NCBI GenBank assembly: GCA_024742815.1
Contig: JANSXX010000009.1
Span: 1 to 64,000 of the forward strand
Origin: HXMU1420-13 sp024742815
GTDB lineage: Bacteria; Bacteroidota; Rhodothermia; Balneolales; Balneolaceae
Length of the DNA stretch: 64,000 nt
Direction: 5' to 3'
Shown: positions 16,769 to 25,047 of the stretch, piece after piece
How positions within the stretch are numbered: the first letter of the stretch is position 1
Layout: each line of letters opens with the position of its first letter
The notes under the pieces: generated by a model
Databases searched by the model: none
What the model saw: only the letters and a program-made list of their open reading frames with translations
Told to the model about the DNA's origin: nothing
Translations under genes and position numbers: made by a program

Positions 16769-18121
16769 ATGAACAACATTCAAAACAATACAAACAATAA
16801 TACGAAAGCGAATTGGGTAGATGTAGTTTGGTACCTGAGCGATACTAAATATCTAACCGAGGAAAGACTTGAGGAGCTGAAAGCTACCTTCAATTCGGTA
16901 ATTGTTGCCACACCGGAACACACTCCGTTAATGACCACGCAGAAAGTGATTTGGCATCAGTATGAAGCCGAAAAGCCCAAAGCTTCGGTTTGGAATGCCA
17001 TGCTCAACAAAGGGACCAATGCCTGGAAAATGTTCTTGCAAGACGATGAGTTTTTGCGAGTGCCCGATTTGGATGCGTCTATTGCCGGCAATACCAAAGA
17101 ATGGCCTGCAACGCTGATTATACATCGCGGTAGCGAGAAGAATTATCAGTATTACCAAATGCGACTGGTTCACAATTTCGAAGGTTTTACGTTTGATGGG
17201 GTAAACTTACCGGATGCCACCCGAAGTATTATCAACAATGATATTTCGCTATCAAATGTACCGGTAGAAATTATTGCCACACGAAACCCCAATGCCGAGC
17301 TGGATATCGAAGAGGAACTATCGGTGGCGAATAATGCGCCGCAGTTGTTCATCGAAAACGGGTATCGTTTATTTAAAGCTAAGAAATACATTCATGCCGC
17401 CGCGCAGTATCGTCAGTTAGCAAATTCGGATATGGTGTTGCCTTTTGATCGACTAAGTGCCTTAAACGGAATTGCGAGTTGCCACGCAGAAATGTTTCGA
17501 TGGGATCAGGCATTAGTAGCAGCGGATCATTCCATCGCAGAGGATTCCTTCCAGAACCTCCCGTATCTGATTAAGTTCAAAGTTTCGCAGCTGAATAAAG
17601 AATGGGAAGAAGCATATATGTCGCTCAAAAAGTATTACGAAAACACTTTTTACGAACGCATTAAGCTGCATTCGCGTGCAAACTACGATGTACGTATCAC
17701 CATCGACGAAACGCTGATTAGTTTGGTGGATCTAGCCTTTAAGGCCGGGTATTTGGAAGAAGCATCGGAGCATTTGGAAGAATTATTCGACTTAAAAGAA
17801 GGAAATCTTGAAGATAAACTTGTTCAACAATTATTGGTGCTGTCGATTGAGTTGGAAGACTTTGAAAAATCTGAATTCTATTTCAAAAAGTTGTTTGCGG
17901 GCAAATTCCCGAAAAACTTAACCGAAAAAGAAACCAATCAGCTGAACGATTATATGGAGATGTTCATCAAGCAGGGATGGTATGAAACGGTGTACGAGGT
18001 GTATTCTGAGCTACACTACCATTATCCGCAAAACGACGAATTCCGCCGTCGGTTGATTGTAACTTTGGTAAAAACAGGTCGCCTCGAGCAGGCAAGAAAT
18101 CTTGCGTCGAAAGTAGCGTAA
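16769..18121 (+). CDS. TPR protein with degenerate GT2-like N-terminus
   Basis: This 450-aa protein ends the flgF-flgL operon. The C-terminal half (about residues 190-450) has repeating helical pairs of TPR type, for example FKAKKYIHAAAQYRQLANSD and RWDQALVAADHSIAEDS. The N-terminal half (about 15-180) shows the spacing of a GT2 glycosyltransferase: E..KPKASVWNAMLNKG then AWKMFLQDDEFLRV, then YYQMRLVHNFEGFTFDGV, recalling the N..A..W...DDDE and MRLFRN..F.G blocks of TPR-linked GT2 enzymes. The DDE could act as the metal site. The GT2 relationship is inferred. A role in modifying filament or junction proteins is suggested by the operon and by the glycosylation island at 25-31 kb. No membrane segment. 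Confidence 0.6.
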   Translation: MNNIQNNTNNNTKANWVDVVWYLSDTKYLTEERLEELKATFNSVIVATPEHTPLMTTQKVIWHQYEAEKPKASVWNAMLNKGTNAWKMFLQDDEFLRVPDLDASIAGNTKEWPATLIIHRGSEKNYQYYQMRLVHNFEGFTFDGVNLPDATRSIINNDISLSNVPVEIIATRNPNAELDIEEELSVANNAPQLFIENGYRLFKAKKYIHAAAQYRQLANSDMVLPFDRLSALNGIASCHAEMFRWDQALVAADHSIAEDSFQNLPYLIKFKVSQLNKEWEEAYMSLKKYYENTFYERIKLHSRANYDVRITIDETLISLVDLAFKAGYLEEASEHLEELFDLKEGNLEDKLVQQLLVLSIELEDFEKSEFYFKKLFAGKFPKNLTEKETNQLNDYMEMFIKQGWYETVYEVYSELHYHYPQNDEFRRRLIVTLVKTGRLEQARNLASKVA

Positions 18122-18154
18122 GTAGCCCTTATCTAACTATATAAAATACAGAAG

Positions 18155-18183
18155 AGCAGGTTGAGCAATCAGCCTGCTTTTTT
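18155..18183 (+). terminator. Terminator of the flgF-flgL operon
   Basis: A 10-bp stem AGCAGGTTGA / TCAGCCTGCT (one G-U pair) with a GCAA loop is followed by a T run, 34 nt after the TPR gene stop. Confidence 0.85.
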
Positions 18184-18486
18184 GGTTTTGGTGGTTTCTT
18201 TAAATAATCTCAACAATAGTGTTTTGCAAATATATAAACCAACTAAAGTTGAAATTTTCGAGTACTTATTGATTGAAGCCCTTCTCGCGTTGATATGCGG
18301 AACTTATTTTTTTGATTTCTGAGATATGATTGTTGAGCGTCTATTTTAGCTAAAAGCACATAGAATAATTCATTTATGTTACAATGTCTGTCTAAGTAAA
18401 TAAATAATTTTAGTGATAATAGTTATCATTTACTCCTGTCAATGCCAAAAAGTATCACTGATGTAACTAATGCTTGACATTTTTAT
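18184..18486. other. AT-rich gap without a recognised gene
   Basis: No credible coding frame is seen here. The one structured element is the inverted repeat TGATAA-TAG-TTATCA at 18414-18428, about 60 nt beyond the stop codon of the minus-strand HEPN-like gene. It is a weak candidate for that gene's transcript end because no clear T run follows. Confidence 0.4.
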
Positions 18487-18897
18487 TTACTCCACATAAT
18501 CTGCCATTACTACAATTTCTTTGGCAAGTGTTGAAAATGCATGTACTATTTTAGTTCTATAAGTCCGACGTGTAAAATATGTTGTGTCAAAATCATTGAG
18601 GACATTATTTGTCCAATTTATTAAACCACTTTCTGATATCGAAAATTTGTATTCATGAGCTAATTCATTCCTCATTTTGTTTACTTCAAATAGATATTTG
18701 GTAACTTTTTCTCGACCACCCATGTTTTGATATTTTTTAATTCTACCATAGAAACTAAGGTCCATATCATCCACAATTGAATTTAGGACCAAATCTAGAT
18801 AAAGGTGACCTTTTAACAAGATGAGTTCAACATTTTTTTCCCTATCTAGGTGTCCCCAGATAGCCCATTCAATTATTTCTTTTGGTAATGATGCCAT
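18487..18897 (-). CDS. HEPN-like small protein of unknown function
   Basis: This 136-aa, probably all-helical, soluble protein carries KMRNELAHEY at about residues 72-81. The arrangement R-x4-H (RNELAH) matches the active-site pattern of HEPN-fold proteins, many of which are RNases or partners in toxin-antitoxin and defence systems. The same pattern also occurs in non-catalytic MltR/DUF4145-like proteins. There is no nucleotidyltransferase antitoxin gene next door. It lies in an AT-rich island with two other small unknown genes, interrupting two flagellar blocks, which suggests acquisition. The family is inferred from one motif only. Confidence 0.55.
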   Translation of the reverse strand: MASLPKEIIEWAIWGHLDREKNVELILLKGHLYLDLVLNSIVDDMDLSFYGRIKKYQNMGGREKVTKYLFEVNKMRNELAHEYKFSISESGLINWTNNVLNDFDTTYFTRRTYRTKIVHAFSTLAKEIVVMADYVE

Positions 18898-19165
18898 TTT
18901 ATCTTTTTAAACAAAAACATACAATCTATAATCATCCACAAACATGGTTGATAACTATTTCTTAACACTATAGTATTAATCCCAATCATTTTAGTGCTAA
19001 AATAGCGAGACCACTTTAGTCCATCGGAAAACTCATATACCTGGTGTTGACTCTAAAAATGTATTATTTCATCTATTAACTTATGAAGCAATGGAAATTA
19101 AAGCAGGTTCCTGATAGGGTTATGATCGAGAACTCTTGAATTGAGCGCATGTTAACACTTAACCT

Positions 19166-19501
19166 TTAACAAGTTGGATATCCTCTATAAAACTGACAGG
19201 GTTCTTGGCTACTTTCGCTAAAGCCGCCAAATATCAATATGAGAATAAACATAAGTGCAAAAATTAAAGTAAGTATATACACAAATATCTCTTTGCCAAT
19301 AAAATCTGGTAGTATACTCTCCAATGTCTCCATAACTAAACCTAGAAAACCTAAGAAAATAATTATTGCTAATGGCAAAAGCCCTATTGTACCAATTATC
19401 ATCAATGATCTTAGATCAATAATAATGCCAATGAAAAGTAAAACAATACCAAATGCGAGAGGGTAAAAAACTATCTTGTCAAGATGTTTATTAAATTTCA
19501 T
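19166..19501 (-). CDS. Small membrane protein of unknown function
   Basis: This 111-aa protein has three predicted membrane segments (about residues 10-30, 33-58 and 74-95), very rich in Ile, Leu, Phe and Gly, and a short polar tail ending in a Cys-containing sequence. No family is recognised. It is on the minus strand in the AT-rich island at 18.2-20.6 kb, not close enough to its neighbours for a clear operon. Confidence 0.55.
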   Translation of the reverse strand: MKFNKHLDKIVFYPLAFGIVLLFIGIIIDLRSLMIIGTIGLLPLAIIIFLGFLGLVMETLESILPDFIGKEIFVYILTLIFALMFILILIFGGFSESSQEPCQFYRGYPTC

Positions 19502-19577
19502 TTAACAAATACAATAATTGAGTTAGTAAAATTATGAGATATTTGAGGTGTTTTCTTATTAATCAGGAATAATTTTA

Positions 19578-19772
19578 CTATGCTATTTTAGATTCATTTC
19601 TATAAACAATGATAAGTTTTTCTCTATTGAATGTAGCAATGTTCACCCAGCTTCCATTTATCTGCGAAACTAGTGTTATCACATCTTTTTTACTGTTATC
19701 CAAGTCTTCTGCTTCAATTTCAATTTTCTGAATTGAATTTCCACTCTCATATTTAGCTGTATATTTTGCCAT
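19578..19772 (-). CDS. Small unknown protein
   Basis: This 64-aa soluble protein has alternating polar and hydrophobic residues suggesting a small beta-rich fold (KYTAKYESGNSIQKIEIEAE, then VITLVSQINGSWVNIATF). There is no signal peptide or membrane segment. It precedes the 111-aa membrane protein on the same strand by 76 nt and may be co-transcribed. No family is recognised, and confidence is limited by its length. Confidence 0.45.
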   Translation of the reverse strand: MAKYTAKYESGNSIQKIEIEAEDLDNSKKDVITLVSQINGSWVNIATFNREKLIIVYRNESKIA

Positions 19773-20184
19773 TATATATTGTATTTAAGTTACAGTTTAT
19801 TAGTTAATTGTATAGGGTTTTCCTGGCGAATTAGATTAAGTAGATATTGCTTGTTTCATTAGCAAACAACTCCCACATCAAAGCCCATGAAACCTGTTTT
19901 AATGAATAAACCGAGGTCTAATACTGATTTTTAGGTTTATAAGGAATTCAATGTTTTACCAAGATAGTACTATCAATAAAAAGATCAACACTATGGGGAA
20001 AAGAAATGGATAGTCGAGGTGCGGTGTGGGTAGCTTTTAATTTTCGCCACCTACCGGAGATCACTTCGTTGTTGGCTTTGGTATGCTTTAGATAGCTCAG
20101 ATTCTCCTCGTGCTGACGGGTTGAAATGCATCGACAATTCTCGGAATCGAATCGTGACTAATTCACATAATTCGAATGACAAAA
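19773..20184. other. Gene-free AT-rich gap
   Basis: No credible frame, RNA gene or hairpin terminator is seen between the 64-aa gene and the repeat block that begins near 20185. The sequence changes gradually into the repeat vocabulary after about 20150. Confidence 0.35.
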
Positions 20185-20560
20185 TTCGTACCTCGTAAAT
20201 CTAAACTCGCCTATTCGTATTTCTTCCCCGTTTGAAGTTCAATTGTTCGATGTCCATGTGTTCGATTGTTCCACAACATTACGCAGGACTAAAGTCCCTG
20301 CTTGCTTATGCTCGATATCGATACTAAGGCTCTAAACTTATATTTCGTTATTTTCCTAGAAATATTTCATCGATGGTCTATTATTCGAGAGACTAACTCA
20401 CAAATACTTAAAAAAAGAGACGTCTTTGCTGGATGAAAATGAAGTGGTAAATAGGTGCCAAAAATTCGTACCTCGTAAATCAACATTCGCCTATTCGTAA
20501 TTCTCCCTGTTCGAAGTTCGATTGCTCAAAGTTCAAATGTTCGAAGTTCGATTGTTCCAC
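20185..20560. repeat. Intergenic modular repeat block 3 (one full ~275-nt period)
   Basis: Module A starts with ATTCGTACCTCGTAAATCT near 20188. Module B follows with the palindrome at 20283, then CTCGATATCG, TAGAAATAT and GATGAAAATGAAGTGGTAAAT. Module A begins again at about 20466 and runs to the end of the response-regulator gene. The distance between the two module A starts is about 275 nt, close to the 283 nt seen in block 4. Confidence 0.7.
20283..20301. repeat. Palindromic element, copy 2
   Basis: GCAGGACT-AA-AGTCCCTGC has one extra C on the right arm compared with the other copies, but the outer GCAGG/CCTGC pairing is kept. It is followed by TTGCTTATGCTCGATATCG. Confidence 0.65.
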
Positions 20561-20562
20561 AA

Positions 20563-21990
20563 TCACCCTTCTTCGCCATACTGTTTCAGCTTATTCCGGA
20601 TCGTTCGATCAGAAATCCCCAGTAATTCCGCTGCTTTCTTTTGATTGCCATTCGTTTTTTCAAGGGCTTTGCGGATCAGCTTCATTTCGGCTTCCTCAAT
20701 CGACATTAGCGGCAGGTCTTCGCTTTCCATGCTCTCGTTACTCAGATTTTCATCCACACTTGAGAACATTTCATTATTGATGTGCTCAATTTTGATGGAA
20801 TCGCTATCCTGCGCCAGAATAATGCCCCGATGCATTTTGTTATTTAGTTCACGCACGTTGCCTCGCCAATCCTGAGACACCATGTAATCCATCAACTCTT
20901 TCGAAATTTCTTTAGGCTCCAATCCATAATGCTTGGTGTAGTGTTCAGCAAAATAGTTTACCAATAATGGGATATCGCTCTTGCGTTGACGGAGTGGTGG
21001 GATTTCAATCGGAAAAACATTCAGGCGGTAATACAAATCTTCGCGGAATTCTTTATCCGCAATGGATTCAGCAATATTTCTATTCGAGGTAGCTAAGATG
21101 CGCACATTCGCTTTGATCGGTTTTTGGCTACCCACGCGGTAAAATTCATTTTCCTGCAGTACACGTAATAATTTCGCCTGTACGTTGATGTCGATTTCTG
21201 TGATTTCATCCAGTAATAGTGTACCACCATCGGCAGCATCGAAAGCGCCTTTGCGATCAGAAATCGCACCGGTAAATGCACCTTTTATATGCCCGAAGAG
21301 TGTGCTTTCAACCAATTCTGAGGGCAGATTTGCACAGTTAATCTTGATGTACGGTCCATCAGCGCGATTACTATGCACATGAATTTGATGAGCAAACACT
21401 TCCTTACCCGTGCCGCTTTCTCCTTGTATAAGAACCGGAGCCACATTTTTAGCAATTTGTGGAAGCACACGCATGAGCTTTTTTATCTGAGGATCGTTTC
21501 CAATAAACTGATTTCCACCTTTTTTGGAAGCATCAACCGGACTTACAGCTTCTGCTTTGTCACTTTTAATAGTAGGCGCAGCAGTAGCATTTGCTGCAGG
21601 TTTTTTCTTTGCGGCTTCCTCTTCAGGATCGGCCTCGAAAAAGCGATTTACTCGGAATAGAATTTCTTTGGCTTTAAATGGCTTGGTGATGTAATCAAAC
21701 GCACCTTTATGCAATGCCCTTACAGCATGATTGATATTTCCGAAACCGGTAATCATAATAACGCCAATATTTGGATACTCTTTTTTAACCTCGGCCAGCA
21801 CTTCATCGCCGGTTAATTCATTCATTTTCACATCGGTGATCACTAAATCAACCGTCTCTTTCTTTAAATGATCGAGGGCTTTAACCGGTGAACTGTATGC
21901 AGCTACCTGATAGCCGGTAGCTGTTAATATTTCTTCGATAAACCCAAGAAGTAGTTCGTCGTCGTCGATAACGAGAATAGATCGTTTCAT
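20563..21990 (-). CDS. Sigma-54-dependent response regulator (FlrC/FlgR-like)
   Basis: NtrC-family activator, 475 aa, with three domains. The receiver (about residues 4-118) has the phosphorylatable Asp at 53 (VITDVKM). An Ala/Lys-rich linker follows to about 150. The AAA+ domain (about 158-395) has Walker A GESGTGKE near 187-194, the sigma-54 contact loop GAFTGA near 235-240 and GGTLLLDEI as Walker B. The C-terminal Fis-type HTH (NQKKAAELLGISDRTIRNKL) lies near 448-467. It is expected to drive sigma-54 promoters. A good candidate target is the flgF-operon promoter at 9515. Position beside fliD/fliS supports a flagellar role. Its kinase is not adjacent. Confidence 0.9.
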   Translation of the reverse strand: MKRSILVIDDDELLLGFIEEILTATGYQVAAYSSPVKALDHLKKETVDLVITDVKMNELTGDEVLAEVKKEYPNIGVIMITGFGNINHAVRALHKGAFDYITKPFKAKEILFRVNRFFEADPEEEAAKKKPAANATAAPTIKSDKAEAVSPVDASKKGGNQFIGNDPQIKKLMRVLPQIAKNVAPVLIQGESGTGKEVFAHQIHVHSNRADGPYIKINCANLPSELVESTLFGHIKGAFTGAISDRKGAFDAADGGTLLLDEITEIDINVQAKLLRVLQENEFYRVGSQKPIKANVRILATSNRNIAESIADKEFREDLYYRLNVFPIEIPPLRQRKSDIPLLVNYFAEHYTKHYGLEPKEISKELMDYMVSQDWRGNVRELNNKMHRGIILAQDSDSIKIEHINNEMFSSVDENLSNESMESEDLPLMSIEEAEMKLIRKALEKTNGNQKKAAELLGISDRTIRNKLKQYGEEG

Positions 21991-22071
21991 AAATAAATTA
22001 GATTAAACAGAGGTAATGCTAGTACAATTGTAAGCGTTCGCCCGTGAATGGTAAACAATGAAATTGCCAGA

Positions 22072-22104
22072 TAAAAAAAAAGAGAGCATTAGGCTCTCTT
22101 TTTA
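22072..22104 (-). terminator. Terminator of the fliS-fliD operon
   Basis: Stem AAAGAGAGC / GCTCTCTTT with a 5-nt loop, flanked by A and T runs, lies 27 nt beyond the stop of the 116-aa gene on the minus strand. It separates that operon from the response-regulator gene. Confidence 0.85.
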
Positions 22105-22127
22105 AATTCTATAAATAAGTAATTGGC

Positions 22128-22478
22128 TTAACGAAACATGTTTTCAGCCATTTTCTCCCAAACAGCAGGATCGTTCAGCATCTTGCCAAGTTCGGTTTCG
22201 CGAGCGGCTTCGGGAGAAACCTGCCTGGCCTGATCGTATTCCTGAATGCGTGCTTTGTATTCTCGTAGTTTAGTGAACGCAGCAGAGTTCGCTTTTTCTA
22301 ATTCGATTTTAGCAAACTGATCTTCGTTACTTTGCACTCCGGTGCTGCTTAGGGAAACTTTATCGGCGGAATTGCTCGACTCAGTATTACCTTGCACTTT
22401 TTGTGCAGAACGGGCTTCGTTGGCTTTCGCGCCATCGATGGATCCGTTTAGTTGGGTTGATAGGTTATTGATTTCCAT
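22128..22478 (-). CDS. Small flagellar-operon protein, weakly FlgM-like
   Basis: This 116-aa soluble protein is the last gene of fliS-fliD-fliT-like. Its N-terminus (MEINNLSTQL) followed by a disordered Ser/Ala/Asn-rich stretch and SADKVSLSSTG (about residues 37-47) recalls the start of FlgM, the anti-sigma-28 factor. The C-terminal half is helical and charged (KLREYKARIQEYDQARQVSP, then PAVWEKMAENMF). The FlgM C-terminal sigma-binding signature (I..G.Y) is not seen, so the assignment is weak. If it were FlgM, FliA and its inhibitor would both be in this window. It lies 21 nt after the fliT-like gene. Confidence 0.6.
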   Translation of the reverse strand: MEINNLSTQLNGSIDGAKANEARSAQKVQGNTESSNSADKVSLSSTGVQSNEDQFAKIELEKANSAAFTKLREYKARIQEYDQARQVSPEAARETELGKMLNDPAVWEKMAENMFR

Positions 22479-22499
22479 GGTGGTGTTTTTTAGTAGATA

Positions 22500-22859
22500 T
22501 TAAAAATATGAAATGTTGGGAGTTTTAGAAATCCCATAGCTCTCTTGAACTTTGCGCTGTTTGGTTGCCACAGCAAGTTTTTCAAGTTGGTTGTTTAAGA
22601 GAGCCGATATTCGTTGTTGTATTTCTTCATTCATGGCTACAAAAGCATCAAAAAGTGGACGAAGAGTTTTTACTTCCTGTTCGCTCAAATCCATTTCCTT
22701 CTTATTATTCTGAATTATGGAAAGCACTTTTAGATGTTCCTCGCGTTGATTCATGCCTTCGCGAATGGTTTCCAATGAGGGTGCGTCTTTTTCCAATTCA
22801 GATAAGATGCCATCACTTAGTTCATTTAATCGCGATATGGTATGTTCTAGTCGTTTCAT
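22500..22859 (-). CDS. FliT-like flagellar chaperone
   Basis: This 119-aa, all-helical protein has long amphipathic helices (about residues 1-25, 32-55, 64-85 and 87-105), matching the size and helical layout of FliT, the export chaperone of the filament cap FliD. Pattern similarity is modest, so the call rests mainly on context: fliS-fliD-fliT order and only 4 nt between fliD and this gene. It could also be a divergent accessory protein without chaperone activity. Confidence 0.6.
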   Translation of the reverse strand: MKRLEHTISRLNELSDGILSELEKDAPSLETIREGMNQREEHLKVLSIIQNNKKEMDLSEQEVKTLRPLFDAFVAMNEEIQQRISALLNNQLEKLAVATKQRKVQESYGISKTPNISYF

Positions 22860-22863
22860 GGTC

Positions 22864-24279
22864 TTAGAAATATGAAGGTGCGCTTACGCTAACACTTGCA
22901 AACTGTACAACCTGATCAAACTGTTGTTGTCCGGCTTCCAGTAAAGCGTCGAGTTCGTTAAAAATTCTGCGTTGTTCTTCCTCATAATCGATCAGATAAT
23001 CTTCTTCGCGCTCTATCAGTCGATCCAGGTTGTCGATTTTATCATCCAAACTGTCGGTTAGTGATGATAAAATCCCACCTGACTTTGTGTAACTCTCGGC
23101 CTGTGCCAGCATAGTTGCTATTGGCGAGGTCGCATCCTGAAAGAAAGCAGCGATCTGTTCCGGTCTTTCCTGCAAAACCTGTTCCAAAAGATCGGAATCA
23201 TCAATTTTCATTTCTCCATCATTTTCGAAACTAATTCCGAAATCGGTGAAGTTTTTCAAATTTCCATCAGGAATACCGGAGGCGTTAAGTATAGCTGTTT
23301 GTCGTAAAGCTGTACTTAAATTTCGAACCGAACGATAACGTTGAAGTGGGCCTTTGTTACCGGTTTCGGCATTAATGAACGTTCGCTCCCGAATGGTTTC
23401 GTTTACTTCATTAAATGCTTTGATGAAGTCTTCGAGATTGGATTTAGATTTTCCAATATCGCGGGAAACCGTCATCTGCTCCTCGGTTCCACTAGCATCT
23501 AATAAAGTAAAATCAAGGCCGTCGATTGCATCAGTTACGTTGTTGGAGCCACGAGTGAACGTAACACCGTCAATAGTAAACTCTGCGTCAAGTTCAGCGT
23601 CAGGGACCAGTTCAAGCATTCCGCCGGTAATCTCAGCCAATACGCCGGTGGCACCACTGAACTGAATTCGATTATCAAATCCGGTTTCTAAACTCTGGAT
23701 GGAAAATTGAACATCTGTGCTGTTAGTATTAAATACATTAGCACTTGCTTCCTCACCAAATTTATCGGCTATTTCGGCCGTAAAAGCTTCCAGAATTTCC
23801 TGGTTGGTCATGCTAACCGGACCGGAACCTTCGTCTTTGGTGGTAGCTACGGTGATGGTTTCTGTTTTATCGCCAATGGTTAAGGTAACTTCACCATCAC
23901 CAAATGCTGACAAATCAGTGGCATCAGCAGTGCGGGTTACATCAAGTGCAACATCCCTTTTTGCAAGTCGATCAACGGTAATGTTAAAAGTATTTTCTCG
24001 CTCAAGTGCCGAAATGGAGTTTACTTTAATGACTTGGCTGTCAGAAACCGACGAGCTGAATTGCTCGAACGAATTATTGCTGGCATCGGTAAACTCTGCA
24101 ATTTTTGCTTCCAGATCAGAAATAGCTTTACTAACTGTGCTAATCGCAGTCTTGCTTTCTTTAACATCGTCTTTATCGGCCTCATATCTGAATTTCTTTT
24201 GGCTCTCGATCTGAACCAACTGAGATACGAAGGACTCGTAAGAAGATGTTTGTGCAAATAAACTGGATATGGAAGCCAT
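22864..24279 (-). CDS. fliD: Filament cap protein FliD (HAP2)
   Basis: FliD, 471 aa. The N-terminus ISSLFAQTSSYESFVSQLVQ is a coiled-coil start typical of FliD, with KDDVKESKTAISTVSKAISD following. The centre contains FSIQSLETGFDNRIQFSG and FTRGSNNVTDAIDGLDFTLL, conserved FliD N/C-domain features. The C-terminus SLTDSLDDKIDNLDRLIERE forms the closing coiled coil. It caps the growing filament and directs flagellin folding. It sits between fliS (18 nt upstream) and the fliT-like gene. Confidence 0.94.
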   Translation of the reverse strand: MASISSLFAQTSSYESFVSQLVQIESQKKFRYEADKDDVKESKTAISTVSKAISDLEAKIAEFTDASNNSFEQFSSSVSDSQVIKVNSISALERENTFNITVDRLAKRDVALDVTRTADATDLSAFGDGEVTLTIGDKTETITVATTKDEGSGPVSMTNQEILEAFTAEIADKFGEEASANVFNTNSTDVQFSIQSLETGFDNRIQFSGATGVLAEITGGMLELVPDAELDAEFTIDGVTFTRGSNNVTDAIDGLDFTLLDASGTEEQMTVSRDIGKSKSNLEDFIKAFNEVNETIRERTFINAETGNKGPLQRYRSVRNLSTALRQTAILNASGIPDGNLKNFTDFGISFENDGEMKIDDSDLLEQVLQERPEQIAAFFQDATSPIATMLAQAESYTKSGGILSSLTDSLDDKIDNLDRLIEREEDYLIDYEEEQRRIFNELDALLEAGQQQFDQVVQFASVSVSAPSYF

Positions 24280-24297
24280 ATTATTGCTGTTGAGTGT

Positions 24298-24621
24298 TTA
24301 TACGGATAAGGTGTGAACGTTCACCTGATTGTTAGCTACTTCTTCCCATGTGTTGCGAAGTGGCTCTAAAATTTCTCTGATTTCATCAAAGCGTTGCTTA
24401 CGGGAAAGCTCCTGGCAATAACGATATAATTCGAAAAGTTGTCCTGCCGGCTCGTAGTCAAAATTCAATCCCTGAATCAGCCCGGAAAGAATCTCACGAA
24501 CTTTTTTGTCGTCCTCGCGGTAGCTTGCCTGAATGAGCAAGTCGTACATCTTAACCACCAGCTTTAGTGGTGATGCGTTCATTATTGCTTGTCTTTGATA
24601 TACTAAAGTTGCGTTCTGCAT
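24298..24621 (-). CDS. fliS: Flagellin export chaperone FliS
   Basis: FliS, 107 aa, slightly short. The motif LVYQRQAIMNASPLKLVVKM at about residues 5-24 contains the family pattern Y....I..asP..L...lYd, here KMYDLLIQA. It binds the flagellin C-terminus and delivers it to FlhA. It is the first gene of the minus-strand operon, directly behind a sigma-28 promoter at 24652-24678, so it would be expressed together with its six flagellin clients. Confidence 0.92.
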   Translation of the reverse strand: MQNATLVYQRQAIMNASPLKLVVKMYDLLIQASYREDDKKVREILSGLIQGLNFDYEPAGQLFELYRYCQELSRKQRFDEIREILEPLRNTWEEVANNQVNVHTLSV

Positions 24622-24651
24622 GACATATATATTGTTTACAACTTATTTAGG

Positions 24652-24678
24652 TTATCGGAGTGCCAGAGGTTTAGTTAA
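24652..24678 (-). promoter_or_regulatory. Sigma-28-like promoter of the fliS-fliD operon
   Basis: On the minus strand the -10 is CCGATAAC and the -35 box TTAAC lies at exactly the 20-nt TAA(C/G)-to-CGATAA spacing used by the flagellins. The fliS ATG is about 30 nt from the end of the -10. Confidence 0.65.
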
Positions 24679-25047
24679 TGCAATCAGAGTAGTATTAAAG
24701 AACTCTAATCGTGGCATCCGTTTACCTGCCCAAGTTTGTTAGTATTGATGACAACTATTGTGCCAAGCCACTGATTGAGTGGAATCGACACAGGTTGCGT
24801 TATAAGGGTTATCAGCACAGGTAAGCTTTACCTTAAGAGCGGAAAAAAATTCATATCAGGAAAAGTTTTCTTCGAAAGCTCAAAAATGGAGCTTTTTGTC
24901 AAATTAGATCGCTTAACTCGCATTTACAGCCTCTGCCTTACCATCCTGCGTGATAAAACTCTTATGGAACTATCGGCTAAAGAAGAAAAAGTGCAATGGC
25001 ATCATTTTTGGGAATGACATCTCAGAATCTAACTAATTGGTAACTTT
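24679..25047. other. Gap between fliS and the glycosyltransferase gene
   Basis: No clear gene is supported. An 80-codon TTG-started frame here lacks a ribosome-binding site and recognisable motifs. A sequence at 24997-25011 (TGGCA, then TTGG at sigma-54 spacing) lacks the -12 GC pair and is only a weak promoter candidate for the gene at 25048. Confidence 0.35.

Noticed and set aside
24997..25011. Sigma-54-like promoter for the giant glycosyltransferase
   Set aside because: The -24 half (TGGCA) is good but the -12 half reads TTGG instead of TTGC, so the essential GC is not complete; not listed as a promoter.
24775..25017. 80-codon frame before the giant glycosyltransferase
   Set aside because: It needs a TTG start, has no ribosome-binding site and no recognisable motif; it is more likely leader sequence.
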